From the NCBI GenBank assembly GCA_905116865.2, contig CAJHNH020002001.1:62001-126000 (forward strand): a stretch of DNA of 64,000 bases, given 5' to 3'. This document shows, piece by piece, positions 1 to 12,150 of the stretch. The translations under genes and the position numbers were made by a program. Position 1 is the stretch's first letter; each line of letters opens with the position of its first letter. Source of the stretch: Candidula unifasciata (Eukaryota; Mollusca; Gastropoda; Stylommatophora; Geomitridae). A model generated the notes under the pieces. It saw nothing but the letters and a program-made list of their open reading frames with translations, was not told where the DNA came from and searched no databases.

Positions 1-345
1 AGGTATGTTTGCCACTTCTCACTAGACAGGTATGTTTGCCACTTCTCACTAGACAGGTATGTTTGCCACTTCTCACTAGACAGGTATGTTTGCCACTTCT
101 CACTAGACAGGTATGTTTGCCACTTCTCACTAGACAGGTATGTTTGCCACTTCTCACTAGACAGGTATGTTTGCCACTTCTCACTAGACAGGTATGTTTG
201 CCACTTCTCACTAGACAGGTATGTTTGCCACTTCTCACTAGACAGGTATGTTTGCCACTTCTCACTAGACAGGTATGTTTGCCACTTCTCACTAGACAGG
301 TATGTTTGCCACTTCTCACTAGACAGGTATGTTTGCCACTTCTCT
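1..345. repeat. 27-bp minisatellite, cut by the window edge
   Basis: About 12.7 copies of a 27-bp unit (core TTGCCACTTCTCACTAGAC). The copies look identical to each other, unlike every other array here. Because 27 is a multiple of 3 the array is open in frame (PLLTRQVCL repeats); this is not a gene. Confidence 0.95.
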
Positions 346-1269
346 TACTGTGCTGTCCACATATATCTGTTGCCTGAATAATATCAATGTCTGAGAATTC
401 AGTTAAATAGAATCACTAACATAGAGCTTTAAGAGAAAACTGGACAAATTCTAATGAGCCATGATGTTCAGAAAAGATTATTTGTGTTGGATAGGACACA
501 CATTGAGAAAATATAAGAGCAGTTTGATTAGAATGTCTTGACCCTGGAGCAGGTAGGTGCATATAAATCAAGGCATGTGAAAAATAAAACAATGATATTA
601 GAACTAGAGAGTAAGCTAAAAAGATAGGATGAGCTGCATCTGATAGCAACAGATAAGACAACTTAGCATGAGTTGGTCGAGGGCCAATGCTGTTTTGGGG
701 GATAAAGAGAAGACAAATATTGCCTGTAGCAACTGGGGAGACAGCAGTGGCTTCCAGGGAGGCCACACTGTGTTTGTTCTCAATGGATAAACAGTTAATC
801 TGGCAGTCTGTGACATGACTACCGGTTGGGTGGTGACATGGTAAATTAGCCCAATACTTATATCTAGAATAGAGTTAGAAGAGATCAGTATTTGGTATAC
901 AAGAGACAGAACTCAGGGCACTTAAGTGCAATAATGTCATTATGCATACAGTCCCAGACCAAATTGTTGATACTCCCTACTTATGCAAAAGCATACTGGT
1001 TTGTATGTATTAACTCCAGTGTAATTTAAATTCAGAATATTGTAAAATGTGATTAGATAGTCCCACAAAGAAAGCATACATAATGAATCGTTTCAATCGG
1101 TCTTTATCTGTGAAATCGGTTGTGTGAGATTATTTCAGCACAGAAAATATTCATAGTACGGGCACAGTAAAGACAACCTCCCACACCTGCACACATTTAT
1201 GTGTATGAATTCTGCCACTGCACTAAGAATAACGGACAAGTTAATTATTTTCGTGAAATAAGATATTGT
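346..1269. other. no gene seen
   Basis: AT-rich unique-looking sequence. Short open frames only, no family match. Confidence 0.4.
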
Positions 1270-1630
1270 AAATGCCTTTAAATACAAACGTTGTAGATGG
1301 GTTCTAAGAATATCATGAGTAAAGAAAAGAACAAATGCGTCCATTCTTCAGGAACTGAATATTGAAGAAGGTTGGCTATTAAAGACGATAAAACACAGAA
1401 CAGTGAAACATTTTGGTAACTTTGAACGTCACAAAATTTTTGAGAGAACAATAATGCAAGGGTATATACCTGGAAAGAGAGTAAGAGGAAGGCCAAAGAG
1501 AAGATGGGTGCAGGGTGTGGTGGATGTTCTCTAGATGGGTATAACGGACGTGGGACATGTTGCTTTTGATGCGTTTTCTGGAGTTTTTTTATGAGAGCAA
1601 GGTTCTGCAAAGGACATGCTACTGATAATA
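1270..1630 (+). mobile_element. non-LTR retrotransposon 3' fragment (C-terminal ORF)
   Basis: Read on the + strand this gives ...LRIS then VKKRTNASILQELNIEEGWL, RTIMQGYIPGKRVRGRPKRR and W, with stops and shifts. It is a decayed relative of the 28519-29289 copy, sharing the LRISWVKKRTN and GRGRPRRRW blocks. Broken; no function expected. Confidence 0.8.
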
Positions 1631-1749
1631 TTGGTTAACCCTGTCCTGTTTCTGCACAAAGATATATGTTTATCATCAGGGCTTTCCCCTCCTATGAAAA
1701 AAAAAACAACATTACTCATCTAGCATGTTTGTTACAATTACCATAGCAC

Positions 1750-1778
1750 GGGGGGGGGGGGGGGGGGGGGGAGGGGGG
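1750..1778. repeat. poly-G tract
   Basis: G run of about 21 followed by AGGGGGGG. Similar G or C runs are at 2222-2252, 16842-16857, 26067-26089 and 60574-60654. Confidence 0.9.
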
Positions 1779-2221
1779 GATATAAAAATGTGTCAGAAAA
1801 AAAAGTTCTGATGATCATTATCATGTGACATCTGTTTTGTCTTCACCTCCCTTTTTTTAATTATTAATATATAATTAGTTTAGAAAAGAACTTTAAAATT
1901 TTTTTCTTTAGTGACATTTTATTTTGTCAGCTGCAGTGTAAAGGTTATCACATTGACGTAATTTATATATGTATTGTAATCTCTTGAAAGGGGCTAGTTT
2001 AGCCCATGGTTTGCAAGTAGACTAAATGTTCGTGTAAAAAATGTGTGACTAATATGAGCAGTTTGGAAAGCTCTGATTTAGAAATACGCTAATATCTCCT
2101 ATCTTGGCCACCAGGAATATTGTTCAAATGAAAGTTCGCCTGTGTTACAGTGTTTCCCTCCACATGAAGGCAGCAAATAGAAGTAACTGCACGCCGTAAA
2201 GAGGCGACTGAAAAAAAAAGT

Positions 2222-2252
<31 letters not shown>
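2222..2252. repeat. poly-G tract
   Basis: About 31 consecutive G. Length in the assembly may be unreliable. Confidence 0.9.
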
Positions 2253-2253
<1 letters not shown>

Positions 2254-2334
2254 ACCAGATCTTCTGAAACATTTAGTTTAAAAACTCAGCCGATCATTAG
2301 CATTTGTATAGTTTGTTAAGTGTTTATGTGTGTG

Positions 2335-2625
2335 TGTGAGGGTCTGTAAAGTAATGGACCATTTTCCATGTCTTCATGCGTATTGGGCATATAGGGCTAG
2401 ACCTGTATTTTATAGACAAATCAGCAGTTGGTGGGTGATGTAGTCAGCATCACGCCGGCCGCCTTTACTTCTCGGAACTGCACCTGGTACCCGCTCAAAG
2501 CTGGGTCGACCTGAAAGCCAGTGTGATTTTGGAAAAGGTCCGGCTTCGCCAGGGCCCGAACCCACGACCTTCCGACCCGCAGGCGGGCGTCGAGTCGCTA
2601 TACACCCCAGCGACTCCATTTGGGG
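2335..2625 (-). mobile_element. tRNA-derived SINE, family 3
   Basis: Minus orientation: a head near 2600 with a B-box-like GTGGGTTCGGGCC, then a body with GGTCGACC, and a tail containing GGGCATATAGGGCTAGA. The same order is seen at 8890-9250, 30505-30760 and 43621-43765 (minus) and 5350-5600 and 42590-42860 (plus). Confidence 0.75.
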
Positions 2626-2629
2626 TGTC

Positions 2630-4105
2630 TGTGCTGCACTAAGAAAAGAGACAGAATATGGGGCATGCCAGTAGCGAGTTTTAGTAACACATATTTTCCA
2701 GACACATGTGTTCGTTCTATCGTACTTCCCTCCTTGCCAAAAACCACACTCAATCCAAACTTACTTCCATTGAACCAATTCTATTATTTTCATTGTTGTC
2801 TCTGGTGAAGTTCCTGCTTTAGAGTCGGATGTTTTGTTAAGTAGAACACAGTCGACCATAGCTACTTAGTGTGGAATTGTGAGCCTTCAATAGTCGTGGC
2901 CCGATTCCCACCTCTGTTGTAAATACTGTCAATACAAACCCGTCCATTTGCCGGTGACTGAATTAAATGAACCGATTGTGTGGTGAATGTTCCCTATTGT
3001 TCGGTATAGGAGCATTTTTGAAAATCTTTTGTATGACTGGAGACGCACAGTGGCATACGAGCCTTGTTTTGGCACTTTATATTATTGAAGAAGTAACCCA
3101 GTTTACGGGCAGTGTGTTCAGCATGTGCGAAGTTCGTTGATTTTTGAGTGACCTTTGCCTCGAATATAAGACGTCGGTCCGTTGTGGCCTTCACCCAGGC
3201 ATGCTTTCTCTGTGTCATAATTAAATTATATGCAGATTGGCACTCATAAATGCACAAATGGAAAGACACACTGAATAGCTTAAACAGGAGACCACATTAG
3301 GGATCAAACCAGTCGCCTCAAGATGACGGCGGCGCCTCACTTCAGAAAAAATTGCACTTCGGCATTTGGCCAACTTTACACCTTTCAAGATGGTTCCACG
3401 AGTATGATTGAGATTGGCTTGAAGACAGTGGCTCTGGTATCTGCAGAGTTCATGATGACAAACATCAGTTTTATTTTCGTGTCAGGGCTTGCTGGTGTAA
3501 GAGTGAATTAACAAGCTGACAGGCTGGCTGGTGTAAGAGTAAACTAACAAGCTGACAGGCTTGCTGGCAGGGCCATTGGGAAAATCGCGTGAGCTGTGGA
3601 TGGGGCTCCCTAACATATTGGATGCTGCCAGAGAAGCATGGCAGTAACAAATATCAAATGACGACTCAGTCGGCAACTTTGACCATCTGGCAAGAACAGA
3701 AAGTCCGAAAGATTTAGCCAGGCAAGAGAAACATTCAGAGTTTTATGATAATTGTTGAAACTGGATGCGGCTGAACATCAAACTGACATTTCACTTCATG
3801 GTCTGATCTGAAATATGCTAAGATCCTTCTCACCAGTATGGCGTTATATGTCAGAGGGGCATGTTTACATGTATATTTAAAAACTTTTGAAAGTTGCCAG
3901 TATGCTTGCCACCCCTTCCCTCCTTGACCCAGAAGATGGCGACTCCTGTTTTGAAAAGCCCTTTACTGGATCTCGGTATCCAGGTGTCGACCTGCTTGCT
4001 CTGCTGGAATTTTATTTTTAGAGCCATTTATTATGCGAAAAAGCAACTTCTGCGGGCGATGTAACATTAATGTCTATAGGATCGTCTTTGCTCTGGATTT
4101 GATTC
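2630..4105. other. no gene seen
   Basis: Holds a minus-strand open frame of 91 codons (2994-3269) without recognisable family or splice support, and a 2.5-copy tandem duplication (about 36 bp) at 3486-3568. Confidence 0.4.
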
Positions 4106-4109
4106 CATA

Positions 4110-4245
4110 TGGCGCGGTCTCTCTCCGCAGAACAGCTAGCTGCCTGCAGAAAGCGTCGCCTGATTCGCACAATCCATAGCTCCTGTGGCTAACCCCGGGG
4201 AACTTCGTAAAAAACTGCTCTTGTGAACAGACCGGCATAGCCAGG
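4110..4245 (-). mobile_element. SINE fragment, family 9
   Basis: Shares the blocks CTCTC.GCAGAAC.GCTAG.TGCCTGC and ACTCC(A)TAGC with 10585-10700. Related fragments are at 22590-22830, 32505-32625 and, in plus orientation, 63685-63860. Confidence 0.5.
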
Positions 4246-4622
4246 AGTTTTTGAACAACGCATCAACATCATGGCACCCATAAGTTCTCTGTTCTACTTC
4301 TAACTGAAGTCTGAATCCAAAGAAGCTCAGCACACTGCACAGGCTCTGTAGCACCGGCGAGGGTCCTTAAATACTTTGGGTAGATTTTTAACTCCAAATT
4401 TTGCCCGGGCAGCGCCGTTAGGCTACTCTTTCCGATTTCCAGCTGCCAAGGATATTTTTTTTTTTTTTACGTGCGCAACAATGCACACGGTCGTCCAAAC
4501 TCACTTTACATAGAGACCCGGGGGAATTCTGTAAGTCCAAGTCCACGGGAAAAAATCTCAGCCCTTAGTGGGGCTGGAACCTCTAGCACTCGAGGCGGAC
4601 ACCATGCCTCAAGATCACCCTG
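4246..4622 (-). mobile_element. tRNA-derived SINE, family 2
   Basis: Minus copy: 3' end near 4246 (CATCAACATCATGGCACCC), GGCAGCGCCGTTAGGCTACTC in the middle, head with CTCTAGCACTCGAGGCGGA at about 4585. Matches the complete copy at 19073-19469. Confidence 0.8.
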
Positions 4623-4854
4623 CCCCACATTTTTAGAAAACTTAAAATTGTATCAGCCATCACATGCTGCGTGTGTTTTGCAACGTACTGTAAAAGGAGG
4701 CCCAGACAGCTTTTATTATGGGGAATATGCTGGCTGGCCTGTCAGTTTTTGCTGTCGACGCAGATTCGGATACAGAGGTCCCTGGGTGCGTTCTGTGGCC
4801 CCCATTCTGAATAATCATGTCGCACAGTTCTGGAAAGTTCCTTTAAAGTCTGAG

Positions 4855-5035
4855 TGCTTCTGCCTCGAGATGCGAGTAATCAAGCAGTCTGCATACTAAT
4901 AAGCCACAACTGTATAAAACGAATATGCACGCAAAACTACAGTTCTGGAACAAAACCAGAAGGCAGAAATGAACCAGCTGCCAGATCTTTCCGACGAAGT
5001 TTACTGCCAGTAAACACTAAAAAGAATAGAGTACA
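4855..5035 (-). mobile_element. SINE, family 4 (degenerate)
   Basis: Keeps the family order: GATGCG, GCAGTCTGCATAC, ATATGCACGCAAAACTACAG, TTCTGGAAC, TCTTTCCGACGAA. Compare 12.0, 22.4 and 26.9 kb. Confidence 0.6.
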
Positions 5036-5094
5036 CAGGAGCAGCTTACATTCTGCCGTAACAGTGCACGCATTAACTGCTTCTTTAATATTTA

Positions 5095-5262
5095 CCCCAC
5101 TAGGACATCACACAAGCGATAAACACCCGATGGCACAAAGTGCTACCAGGTGGACGAGGATCACCCGTGGAGAGGTCCCGGAAACCGCGTTCAGCCATTA
5201 GACTATATTGCGGCCCCTGGCAAGAGCCAGGGTGGGGCTTCAAAATAACGAAAAATTGCATC
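5095..5262 (+). mobile_element. short repeat element, family 5
   Basis: Carries ACAAGCGATAAACACC, GATCACCCGTGGAGAGGTCC and GCAAGAGCC...GGGCTTCAAAATAAC. Two more copies: 34080-34310 (minus) and 58076-58245 (plus). Confidence 0.7.
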
Positions 5263-5349
5263 GCCATTTGTCGTATTGTCTCACACAATCGTAAGAATCG
5301 TACATCAGCTATAACTTGAACAGTCAAACCAAAGAGTTACCCCGTAACT

Positions 5350-5600
5350 AATATTGTCTTTGCTGTTAGGATCTGAGGCAGACGCTCGTCTGTGGTTCTG
5401 AAGGTCGTTTGTTCAAATCTGAACGGAGTCGAACTTTTTTTTTTCTTTCGGAAAAGACTTTGGCTGCCAGGTCGACCCAACCTCAAATGGTTACCGGGTG
5501 AAGTCAGGGGAAGTAAAGGTGGTCATGTGATATTGACCACATCTTTGGGCTGCACAATATAAGTCTGCGCACATTCCAGATCGGGACGTGATGAGGGAAG
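5350..5600 (+). mobile_element. SINE, family 3 (degenerate)
   Basis: Plus copy: head with GCAGACGCTCGTCTG and TTGTTCAAATCTGAAC (B-box-like), body with CAGGTCGACCCAACC and GTGATATTGACCACATC. Confidence 0.6.
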
Positions 5601-6311
5601 GTCAGTTCGCTTCCTGGCAGTTGACAACAGTATAACTGTTGAGAGTTGAGACCTATGCGCCGCTGTTGAAGTAATGAACTGTAGTCACCCCAGATAGGTT
5701 CTTTACTGCTGAGGATTACCGTTTTTTTTAATATAGAGTTTCAGTGCAGACTCTGCTTTATGTACCTAACTGTTGCATTTGAATACGTATTTTAAACCTT
5801 TCTTACAAGATTTATATTATTTGCACTGAAGCATACCAGAGGCTTGCGGTCTTTGTGGCGACCGCCCGACGCACTGAAGCGTGGGAACAGTGATAAGCCC
5901 ACGACCGACGTGTGTTTGTGTTCGTGTTCCTGCTTTTGGCGACCCTTATAGCAGACATTGAAAAGGGGGGTTGGGGGGGGGGTGTGTGAAGTGAAATGGG
6001 GTTGCTGTTATAAGAGTATCGGCGGGGTCTTTGTAAAACGGGACACTGTAGCAGAAGCGGGCCATTAAAAGGCTTGAGCCTTAGTATCCACAGCTGACCG
6101 ACTGTCTATTGTGTTTATATGGTTTGGGTTGGAAACCTTGCTTCCAGTCTCTCTTGCCTGTTCAGTTGTAGTTTCTGGTCTACCACAGTATTTGAAGGGA
6201 TGGTGAACGCCCTCACATGTAGAGAAAAAAAGGGGGGGGGGGGCGTCTTCACCTTGCGGCATAAAAGATAATGAGCGTGGGTGGAAATACATGTCATGTC
6301 GGGGGGAGGGG

Positions 6312-6690
6312 GTGGGCTGAATGGTCTCCGGGTGTGGCATCCGCCTCGAGTGCTGGAGGTCCCAGATTCAAACCTTGGTGAAGGCTGAGTTTTTTTTTCA
6401 CGTGGAATTTAAGTAATTTCCCCTGGTCTCTGTGAAGTAAGGCCGGACGCCCGTGTGTATTGTTGCGCACTTAAAAAAATTCATTGGCATTTGGAATTAG
6501 AAAAAGAGTAGCCTAACGGCGCTGTCTGGGCAAAATTTTGAGGGAAATTCTATTTCAGAATCCTCACCGGTGCAAAGGAGTTCGTGCACTGCACTGAGGT
6601 TCCTGAGACTCAGGCTTGAGTTAGAAGTAGAATGGAGCACTTATGGGTTACACCCGTGTGCCATGACGTTGACCCGTTGAATAAACATAA
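6312..6690 (+). mobile_element. tRNA-derived SINE, family 2
   Basis: Plus copy: head GTGGCATCCGCCTCGAGTGC and CCAGATTCAAACC (B-box-like), body GGTCTCTGTGAAGTAAGGCC, GTAGCCTAACGGCGCTGTC, and end GGGTTACACCCGTGTGCCATG. Confidence 0.8.
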
Positions 6691-6719
6691 GCATGTGTCG
6701 TTCCCTGTTTTTGTTGTGT

Positions 6720-6775
6720 TGTGTTCCGTTGATGAAGACTTTGGTCGAAACGTTCGGTTGTATTTGCACCTCATG
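6720..6775 (+). mobile_element. possible Penelope-like element 3' motif
   Basis: GATGAAGACTTTGGTCGAAACG is a hairpin-like motif often found downstream of Penelope-like reverse transcriptases in invertebrates (from memory). A similar motif on the minus strand is near 20430-20470. No ORF attached. Confidence 0.25.
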
Positions 6776-7840
6776 TCCCCTTCCTCCGTTGAGCTTTCTA
6801 GTCACAATTTGCGGATGTGTTGGGTACTTTTCTATACCGGTTCGAATGCAGACACTCCTATTTACAACATCACTAATTTTTATTATGACTTCTATTTCAG
6901 AAATTAATAGCATTACTTGATACAGAAGACTGTTTGTACAATTGTTATGACCCACACCGCACGACACGAACCTTTGAAGACGCCAATAGCCACCCTCTTA
7001 AATCTTTATGACTTTTCTCAGGATATGGGCTTTAACATTGATATCTGGAACTGTTGGTGCGGAACCTGGAGCTCAGGTACCTACCTTGAGCGGCCACACG
7101 CATAAAAAAGGGGGAGCTGATTGACTACCCACCCCTCCCCCGTTTATTTTATAGAGCAGGGCTCCACATTGCCACTATATACCCTTGTTTTAATGCATTT
7201 CATATTTTTTCTCTAAATATATTACTTACAATTCTTCAACAAATTCATCCTATTATTATTATTGCACAATTAAACCTGGTTTAAGGCCTTTAACACCACC
7301 ACCCCCCCCCCCCATTTTCTGGAATGGGAGACTCGTAGGATTTTAGACTTGTTTAACTGCACAATAAAACAATGGATAAAGTTATTTTAATATTATTTTA
7401 TTTTCGTGCAATTAAACAGGCTTGACGCCCTTGTCCCCGCCGCTAAGAAAATCTGAAGTGGGGCTAAGCACCCCCCCCCCCCGCCGCCCCAAATCTGTTT
7501 TCTGTTGCGGCCCACCTATCAAGAACTTTTTATCATCATAATCTTGTGCCCTGTTGGTAAGCGTAGGCAGTCGTGTTTTGTCATCTCACACAGTGACAGA
7601 TCAGGCCAAGACATCCAGATGTTTATCTGTCCTCCCCCCCCTCCCCGCCTTTTGCTCTTTTCCTGTCAATCTTGCCAGTTGTAACTGAATTCTCGAGTTC
7701 ATTCCTTCTCATAACATGTCCCAAAACACCGACAACCTGAGTCTACTGTCTCTAACCAGTTTACTGTTTTCACCTACTTCGTTTATTTATTAAAAAAATA
7801 TTTTAAGGTATTCTATATATTCTTCTTAAATAATCACATA

Positions 7841-8055
7841 AAAAGGTAAGGTCGAGAGATGTGAACCAGCATCATTGCACACGGTTATAAACCATAAGTG
7901 CTCTGCCACCAGTACGGACAGCTGATAAGAAACTGTCCGCCTGTGTTGCCGTCTCCATTTACTCCAGAGTGTTAACCCTGGTACCCATTTTCTAGAGGCT
8001 GGGTGAACCCCGGGAACCGCCCGGTTTCGAACACCAGCTGTGGGATGCAGCGAGT
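7841..8055 (-). mobile_element. tRNA-derived SINE, family 1
   Basis: Minus copy. Starts with the (GGTAAA)-type tail, then TTATAAACCATAAGTGCTCT, CACCAGTACGGACAGCTGAT, TAGAGGCTGGGTGAACCCC and the B-box complement CGGTTTCGAACACC, then CAGCGAGTCG. Other copies are at 47450-47760 (+) and 54521-54775 (-). Confidence 0.8.
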
Positions 8056-8889
8056 CGTAGCTGGATTTGACAGCTTAATTGAGAGAGAGAGAATTGAAAT
8101 CAAGTTTTATTCCACCTAGCGACTGCTTGAAAAAAGTTCACGAACTTTGCACAAAAGCACGAAACTTCCATAGCTCCTGAAAAATACAGGGAAAAACAAA
8201 ACTCTTGCAGTCGCAAACCGAATGACGAATTCCGAAATAAAACCCAGACGCTTCAGAGGGTGAGCGAATTGGCTGCACCACTTCCTCCACGGAGACATAC
8301 AGATTAGGTTATCATTTCCTGCCATTTTCCTTGTCTGTTTAGATATGTACACCGCCTTCTCCAGATACATTGAGTCTGCCGTGGGTATGTAGATGGCGGT
8401 GGTATACCTTACCTCTTAATCTCCTTTGTGGTTTATTATTACCAAAAGACTCTTAGGATGAATCCACGGGCCACCTTCACGGATGCCTGCACCGGAATAA
8501 CATTACAGATCAAAATAGAATAACAGAAATACCATCTGATACTTGTGGAATGAACCACATTTCAAATCACGAACAGATGTACTCGCACATAGTGCCACCG
8601 CATCGTCAGTGGGACTAGCTTTTTGTGGTAAAATTCTCTGTGGCGATTCCTTCATTGCGCAGACTCGAATTACTTGTTAGAATTCTAACTAGTTGAGGTA
8701 AACCAAAAGTCCAGGCACGACCAGCTCCAGATATATCTTTAGCTGGCCGTGGTCCTGACCGAGTTATGGATTCCAGGAAATTTTTCCGGAAGTATAAGGT
8801 TGGTCGCGCTATATTGACCACATCTCCCTTCGAAGCAATTGGTCAGCATATTTTCGACGTTATTAACAACAAGCAGCTGTTAGAGTTGC

Positions 8890-9250
8890 CGGTGAAAATA
8901 AAGGACCTTTTCCCCCACGCCTTCATGTAAATTGGGCATATATTGCTGGACCTATTTTTTATAGACCATACACCTTCCTTCATATAGCAGGCCTCCGGGC
9001 AGCTGAAAAAGGATCATATTTGAAATTTTTGTTGGACAACTGGAATTGGAATATAGACCGTACCCATTGGCATTGGATGGGTGACGTGGCAGCATCACGC
9101 CGGTCGCCTTTACTTCCCTGAATTGTACCTGGTACCCACGCAAGGCTAAGTCGGACTGGAAGCCAAGGTCGTGTTTTTCAGAACAGGACCCGAACCCACG
9201 ACCTTCCATCCGCAGGCGAGCGTCCAGCCGCCACACCACGGCGGCTCTAA
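8890..9250 (-). mobile_element. tRNA-derived SINE, family 3
   Basis: Minus copy: tail AAAGGACCTTTTCCCCCACGC, then ATATTGCTGGACC, body CATCACGCCGGTCGCCTTTA, head CCCGAACCCACGACCTTCC and GCCGCCACACCACGGCGGCTC. There is an apparent insertion between tail and body near 8970-9070. Confidence 0.75.
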
Positions 9251-9259
9251 GAGTTGCCG

Positions 9260-10525
9260 GCGAAACATCAGAATAATTTATTTGCAAAGTAGTCTTCATC
9301 TACAGTTATTCGGTATCACTTCGGCATTTTTTAAATATCAGAACTGTCAACAAATGTGAAAAGTACTGTTGCTCTTTCACAAGTATAGAGTTAAAATATC
9401 GACAATTTTGTAAAATATATGTGTGCTTACTTTACTGTAGTGATCCCATCTGTTTCATTTGTATCTTCATTTCTTGTATGGTACTTTAATCTTGTGTTTT
9501 ATAAATGTAGCTATAGTATTAGGGATCTGTTAACGTTTCCAGGCCCAGGATTATAGTAACTTTCCTTGCCATGCATGCCTCCTTAGGTCGCTGGACCTTT
9601 CCTGTGTTTAGGGGGTTTTATGATATGGCTTGGTTTGGCGTTCGCTCGGCGTATATACTGTTGGTGGAAGATTGTGTTGTGAGTCAATTTCAGGCGCAGC
9701 AGGCGCCTTTGTTCAAGTTATAACTACTTCAGGGGGAAGCACGGCAGGTGCGACGATTCTTTGCTATCGAAACTGGGGTGTTTTTGTAATTAAATGTTTG
9801 TTGGCGGTGGCTTGCCCCCGAGAGTAAGAAAGTAGTTACAAACAGCGTAGGAATATAAAATATCGCTGTTTCCATACTCCCGAAACGTCGCGCATGTAAG
9901 AAAACCTGGGGGAAAAAAATCATGCAAGCGAGAGGACGAGAAAAGAGGCAACGGTTACACCGTTCATAATAACGATGGTTCCCCCGCAGCATATGTGAGG
10001 TCCAGCTACCTAAGGCGGCATGAATGGCAAGCGAAGTTAATCTTATCCTGGGCCTGAAAACGTGAATAGCACCAGTATTATATGTTCTAGTTTATATTAC
10101 CATCAAATCGTTATGCAACTGCTTTTATATACATTTCACAAGTTTTTTCTTCATAATTTTTTTTTTCTGAAAAGAAATGCTAGCAGCGTTGTATAATGCA
10201 TTTGCGGGTAGATTTTAACACGTTAGCGCACGCACATACCGACATGCACATACAGAGAGAGAGAGAGAGATGTAGATTTGGCTAGCCAGTATAAAGGAGC
10301 TGTTTCGTTGTCCTGCTTGTTACAAGCACAACCACGGGTATTTTTCTTTTTGTGTGTCCCTGATATTTCATTCTGACCTGTCTTTGAACCTAAGAAAATA
10401 ATGCGAGTTAGTGACCCGTAAGATATGCAGCCACGCTTTTGTGTATGAAAGCCGAAATACGAAAATAAGGTCGCTTACACCCTTGTAGGTTAGTGGCAAC
10501 TGCACTAGTAAAGTATTAAAAAAAA
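9260..10525. other. no gene seen
   Basis: Unique-looking sequence with a (GA)n run at 10255-10271. No supported ORF. Confidence 0.4.
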
Positions 10526-10529
10526 TTAA

Positions 10530-10700
10530 GTAAAGGACCTTTTCCACTCCTTTAGGCCTGTCGGGCATATAGGGCTAGACCTGTCCCGTATTTGTCGGCC
10601 TCTCTCGGCAGAACGGCTAGATGCCTGCCGGAAGCGTCACACAAAGTATGAACTCCACAGCGAGATCCCCATGGATGGTTTAAGAAAAAACTGCATTTGT
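10530..10700 (-). mobile_element. SINE family 3 tail next to SINE family 9 fragment
   Basis: 10530-10584 carries AAAGGACCTTTTCCACTCC and GGGCATATAGGGCTAGACC (family 3 tail). 10585-10700 carries CTCTCGGCAGAACGGCTAG and GTATGAACTCCACAGC (family 9). Confidence 0.55.
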
Positions 10701-10704
10701 GACC

Positions 10705-11588
10705 TGAACGGCTTCTCTCTGAAACGCAATGGCGAGGCGTGATGAGTAGTGTTTCCCGTCGCTTCTCTGTTGGAAGTATGCATGTGCAGCTGGCATCGTA
10801 ACACTAGTAACTGTTGGCTTTCACGTGTTACAATTTCTCCAGTGGCGAAATCCTGCAGTACGCATTCTTTTCGCTGTTATCGAGATGTGAAAGCGAGTGG
10901 GGTGTAGTGAAGTAATGCATTTTTCTTTAGTACTGTAAAGTGTAAGCGGCGATTACAGCCCCTACACGCACGATTGCGAAACGAACTCGCTGCCTTGAGA
11001 GCACAACGCAGACGGCTTGACCACTTCACTGCAGAAACTCGGGCATGAGAGGAATCCAATAAACAAAGTCATTGTGACCTCGGGATTTCTACAGTGTCCC
11101 CCCTTGTCGCTTTTTTGCTACTGTGGGAAATGCTATCTGTACTTCTGTGTGAACGATGACTGTTCAAGTACTATTTGTTTTCGTTCACATTTGAGATAAC
11201 GGCTTTAAGAAACAAGTTGTTAAAATACATCATGGGTCACCCGGGCAGCATAGGATTTGTTTGTGTGGTATTTATTATTAGTAGTAGTGGTGATCTTAGT
11301 GTCGCCAGATTTTGTACTTTTTTTTACCGTACCAGAATTTCCGCCGGAGGTTTCAGCCGGTCAACACGTAGAAGAAGAAGAGGCAAATCGGGATAGAATG
11401 GGTTAGTAAAAGATTTCGACGAATCACTAGAAAGCTAACAACAGACACTCATAATCACTGAGATTTGATAAAGCCGTATGGTACGCGGGGAGATGTGGAC
11501 TGCACTATAGCTTTAATCAAGGCTACTGGCCTCTGCATAACAGTTTTCTGACAAGAATGTCAAAGAAGAAAGAAAGAAAGAACGCCCT
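10705..11588. other. no gene seen
   Basis: No supported ORF; ends in an (AAAG)-type microsatellite at 11563-11582, just before the hAT remnant. Confidence 0.4.
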
Positions 11589-11777
11589 CAGCGGTTCTCA
11601 ACCTGCGGTTTCACGACCCTTTTTTGGGTAACATGGCCCTTTTACAGTTGTCGCATAAGACCATTTGAAAACACATATTCATTGAAGTTATGAAAGAAAC
11701 ATAATTGTTTGGGGGTCGCCACAACATGAGGGAACTGTATTAAAGTGTCGCTGCATTAGGGAGCTTGAGAGCCACTG
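11589..11777 (+). mobile_element. SPIN-like hAT non-autonomous element, degraded
   Basis: Starts CAGCGGTTCTCAACCTGCGG and ends GCTTGAGAGCCACTG. Internal blocks AAGACCATTTGAAAACACAT, GGGGGTCGCCACAACATGAG and GAACTGTATTAAAG.GTCG match the non-autonomous SPIN hAT element as I remember it. Relative of 34975-35171. No clear target duplication. Confidence 0.7.
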
Positions 11778-11909
11778 CCTTACCCGATTAGGACAGCAGG
11801 TTACAGCCGACTGCTGTAGCCGTTATGTGTGCCCTAATTATAACTTCTTTGGAGGTTGAGTGGGATATTCCCCGCGTGGATTTTGGAGAGAAAGCGAATA
11901 GGCCCAATG

Positions 11910-12150
11910 CAGACAGGCATGTCGTAAAAGGCGACTAATTGGCGGGTCGTTCCAGGAAGTCGAAGTGCATCTGCCTGAGAGGAGAGGAATCAGCAGCCTG
12001 TATACAGATACGCCGGATATTTAAGATTTGCGTGGTCACGCAAAACCCAAACGCGGGAAGAAGACCAAAGTAAAGTCCAGGAGTGGACAAACAACCAGAT
12101 CGTTCCGACGGAATTTTCAACTGATGAACCTGAAGAAGAATATTGAAGTA
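11910..12150 (-). mobile_element. SINE, family 4
   Basis: Minus copy: GGCATGTCGTAAAAGGCGAC, TGCATCTGCCTGAGAGGAGA, AGCAGCCTGTATACAGATAC, GTCCAGGAGTGGACAAACAA, TCAACTGATGAAC. The tail block around TTACGACATGC is shared with other families here. Confidence 0.7.

Noticed and set aside
1..345. CRISPR-like appearance of regular repeats
   Set aside because: Direct 27-bp units with no unique spacers, in an animal genome. The same holds for all other arrays.
2994..3269. 91-codon minus-strand frame
   Set aside because: No recognisable domain, no splice sites in phase and no neighbouring exon.
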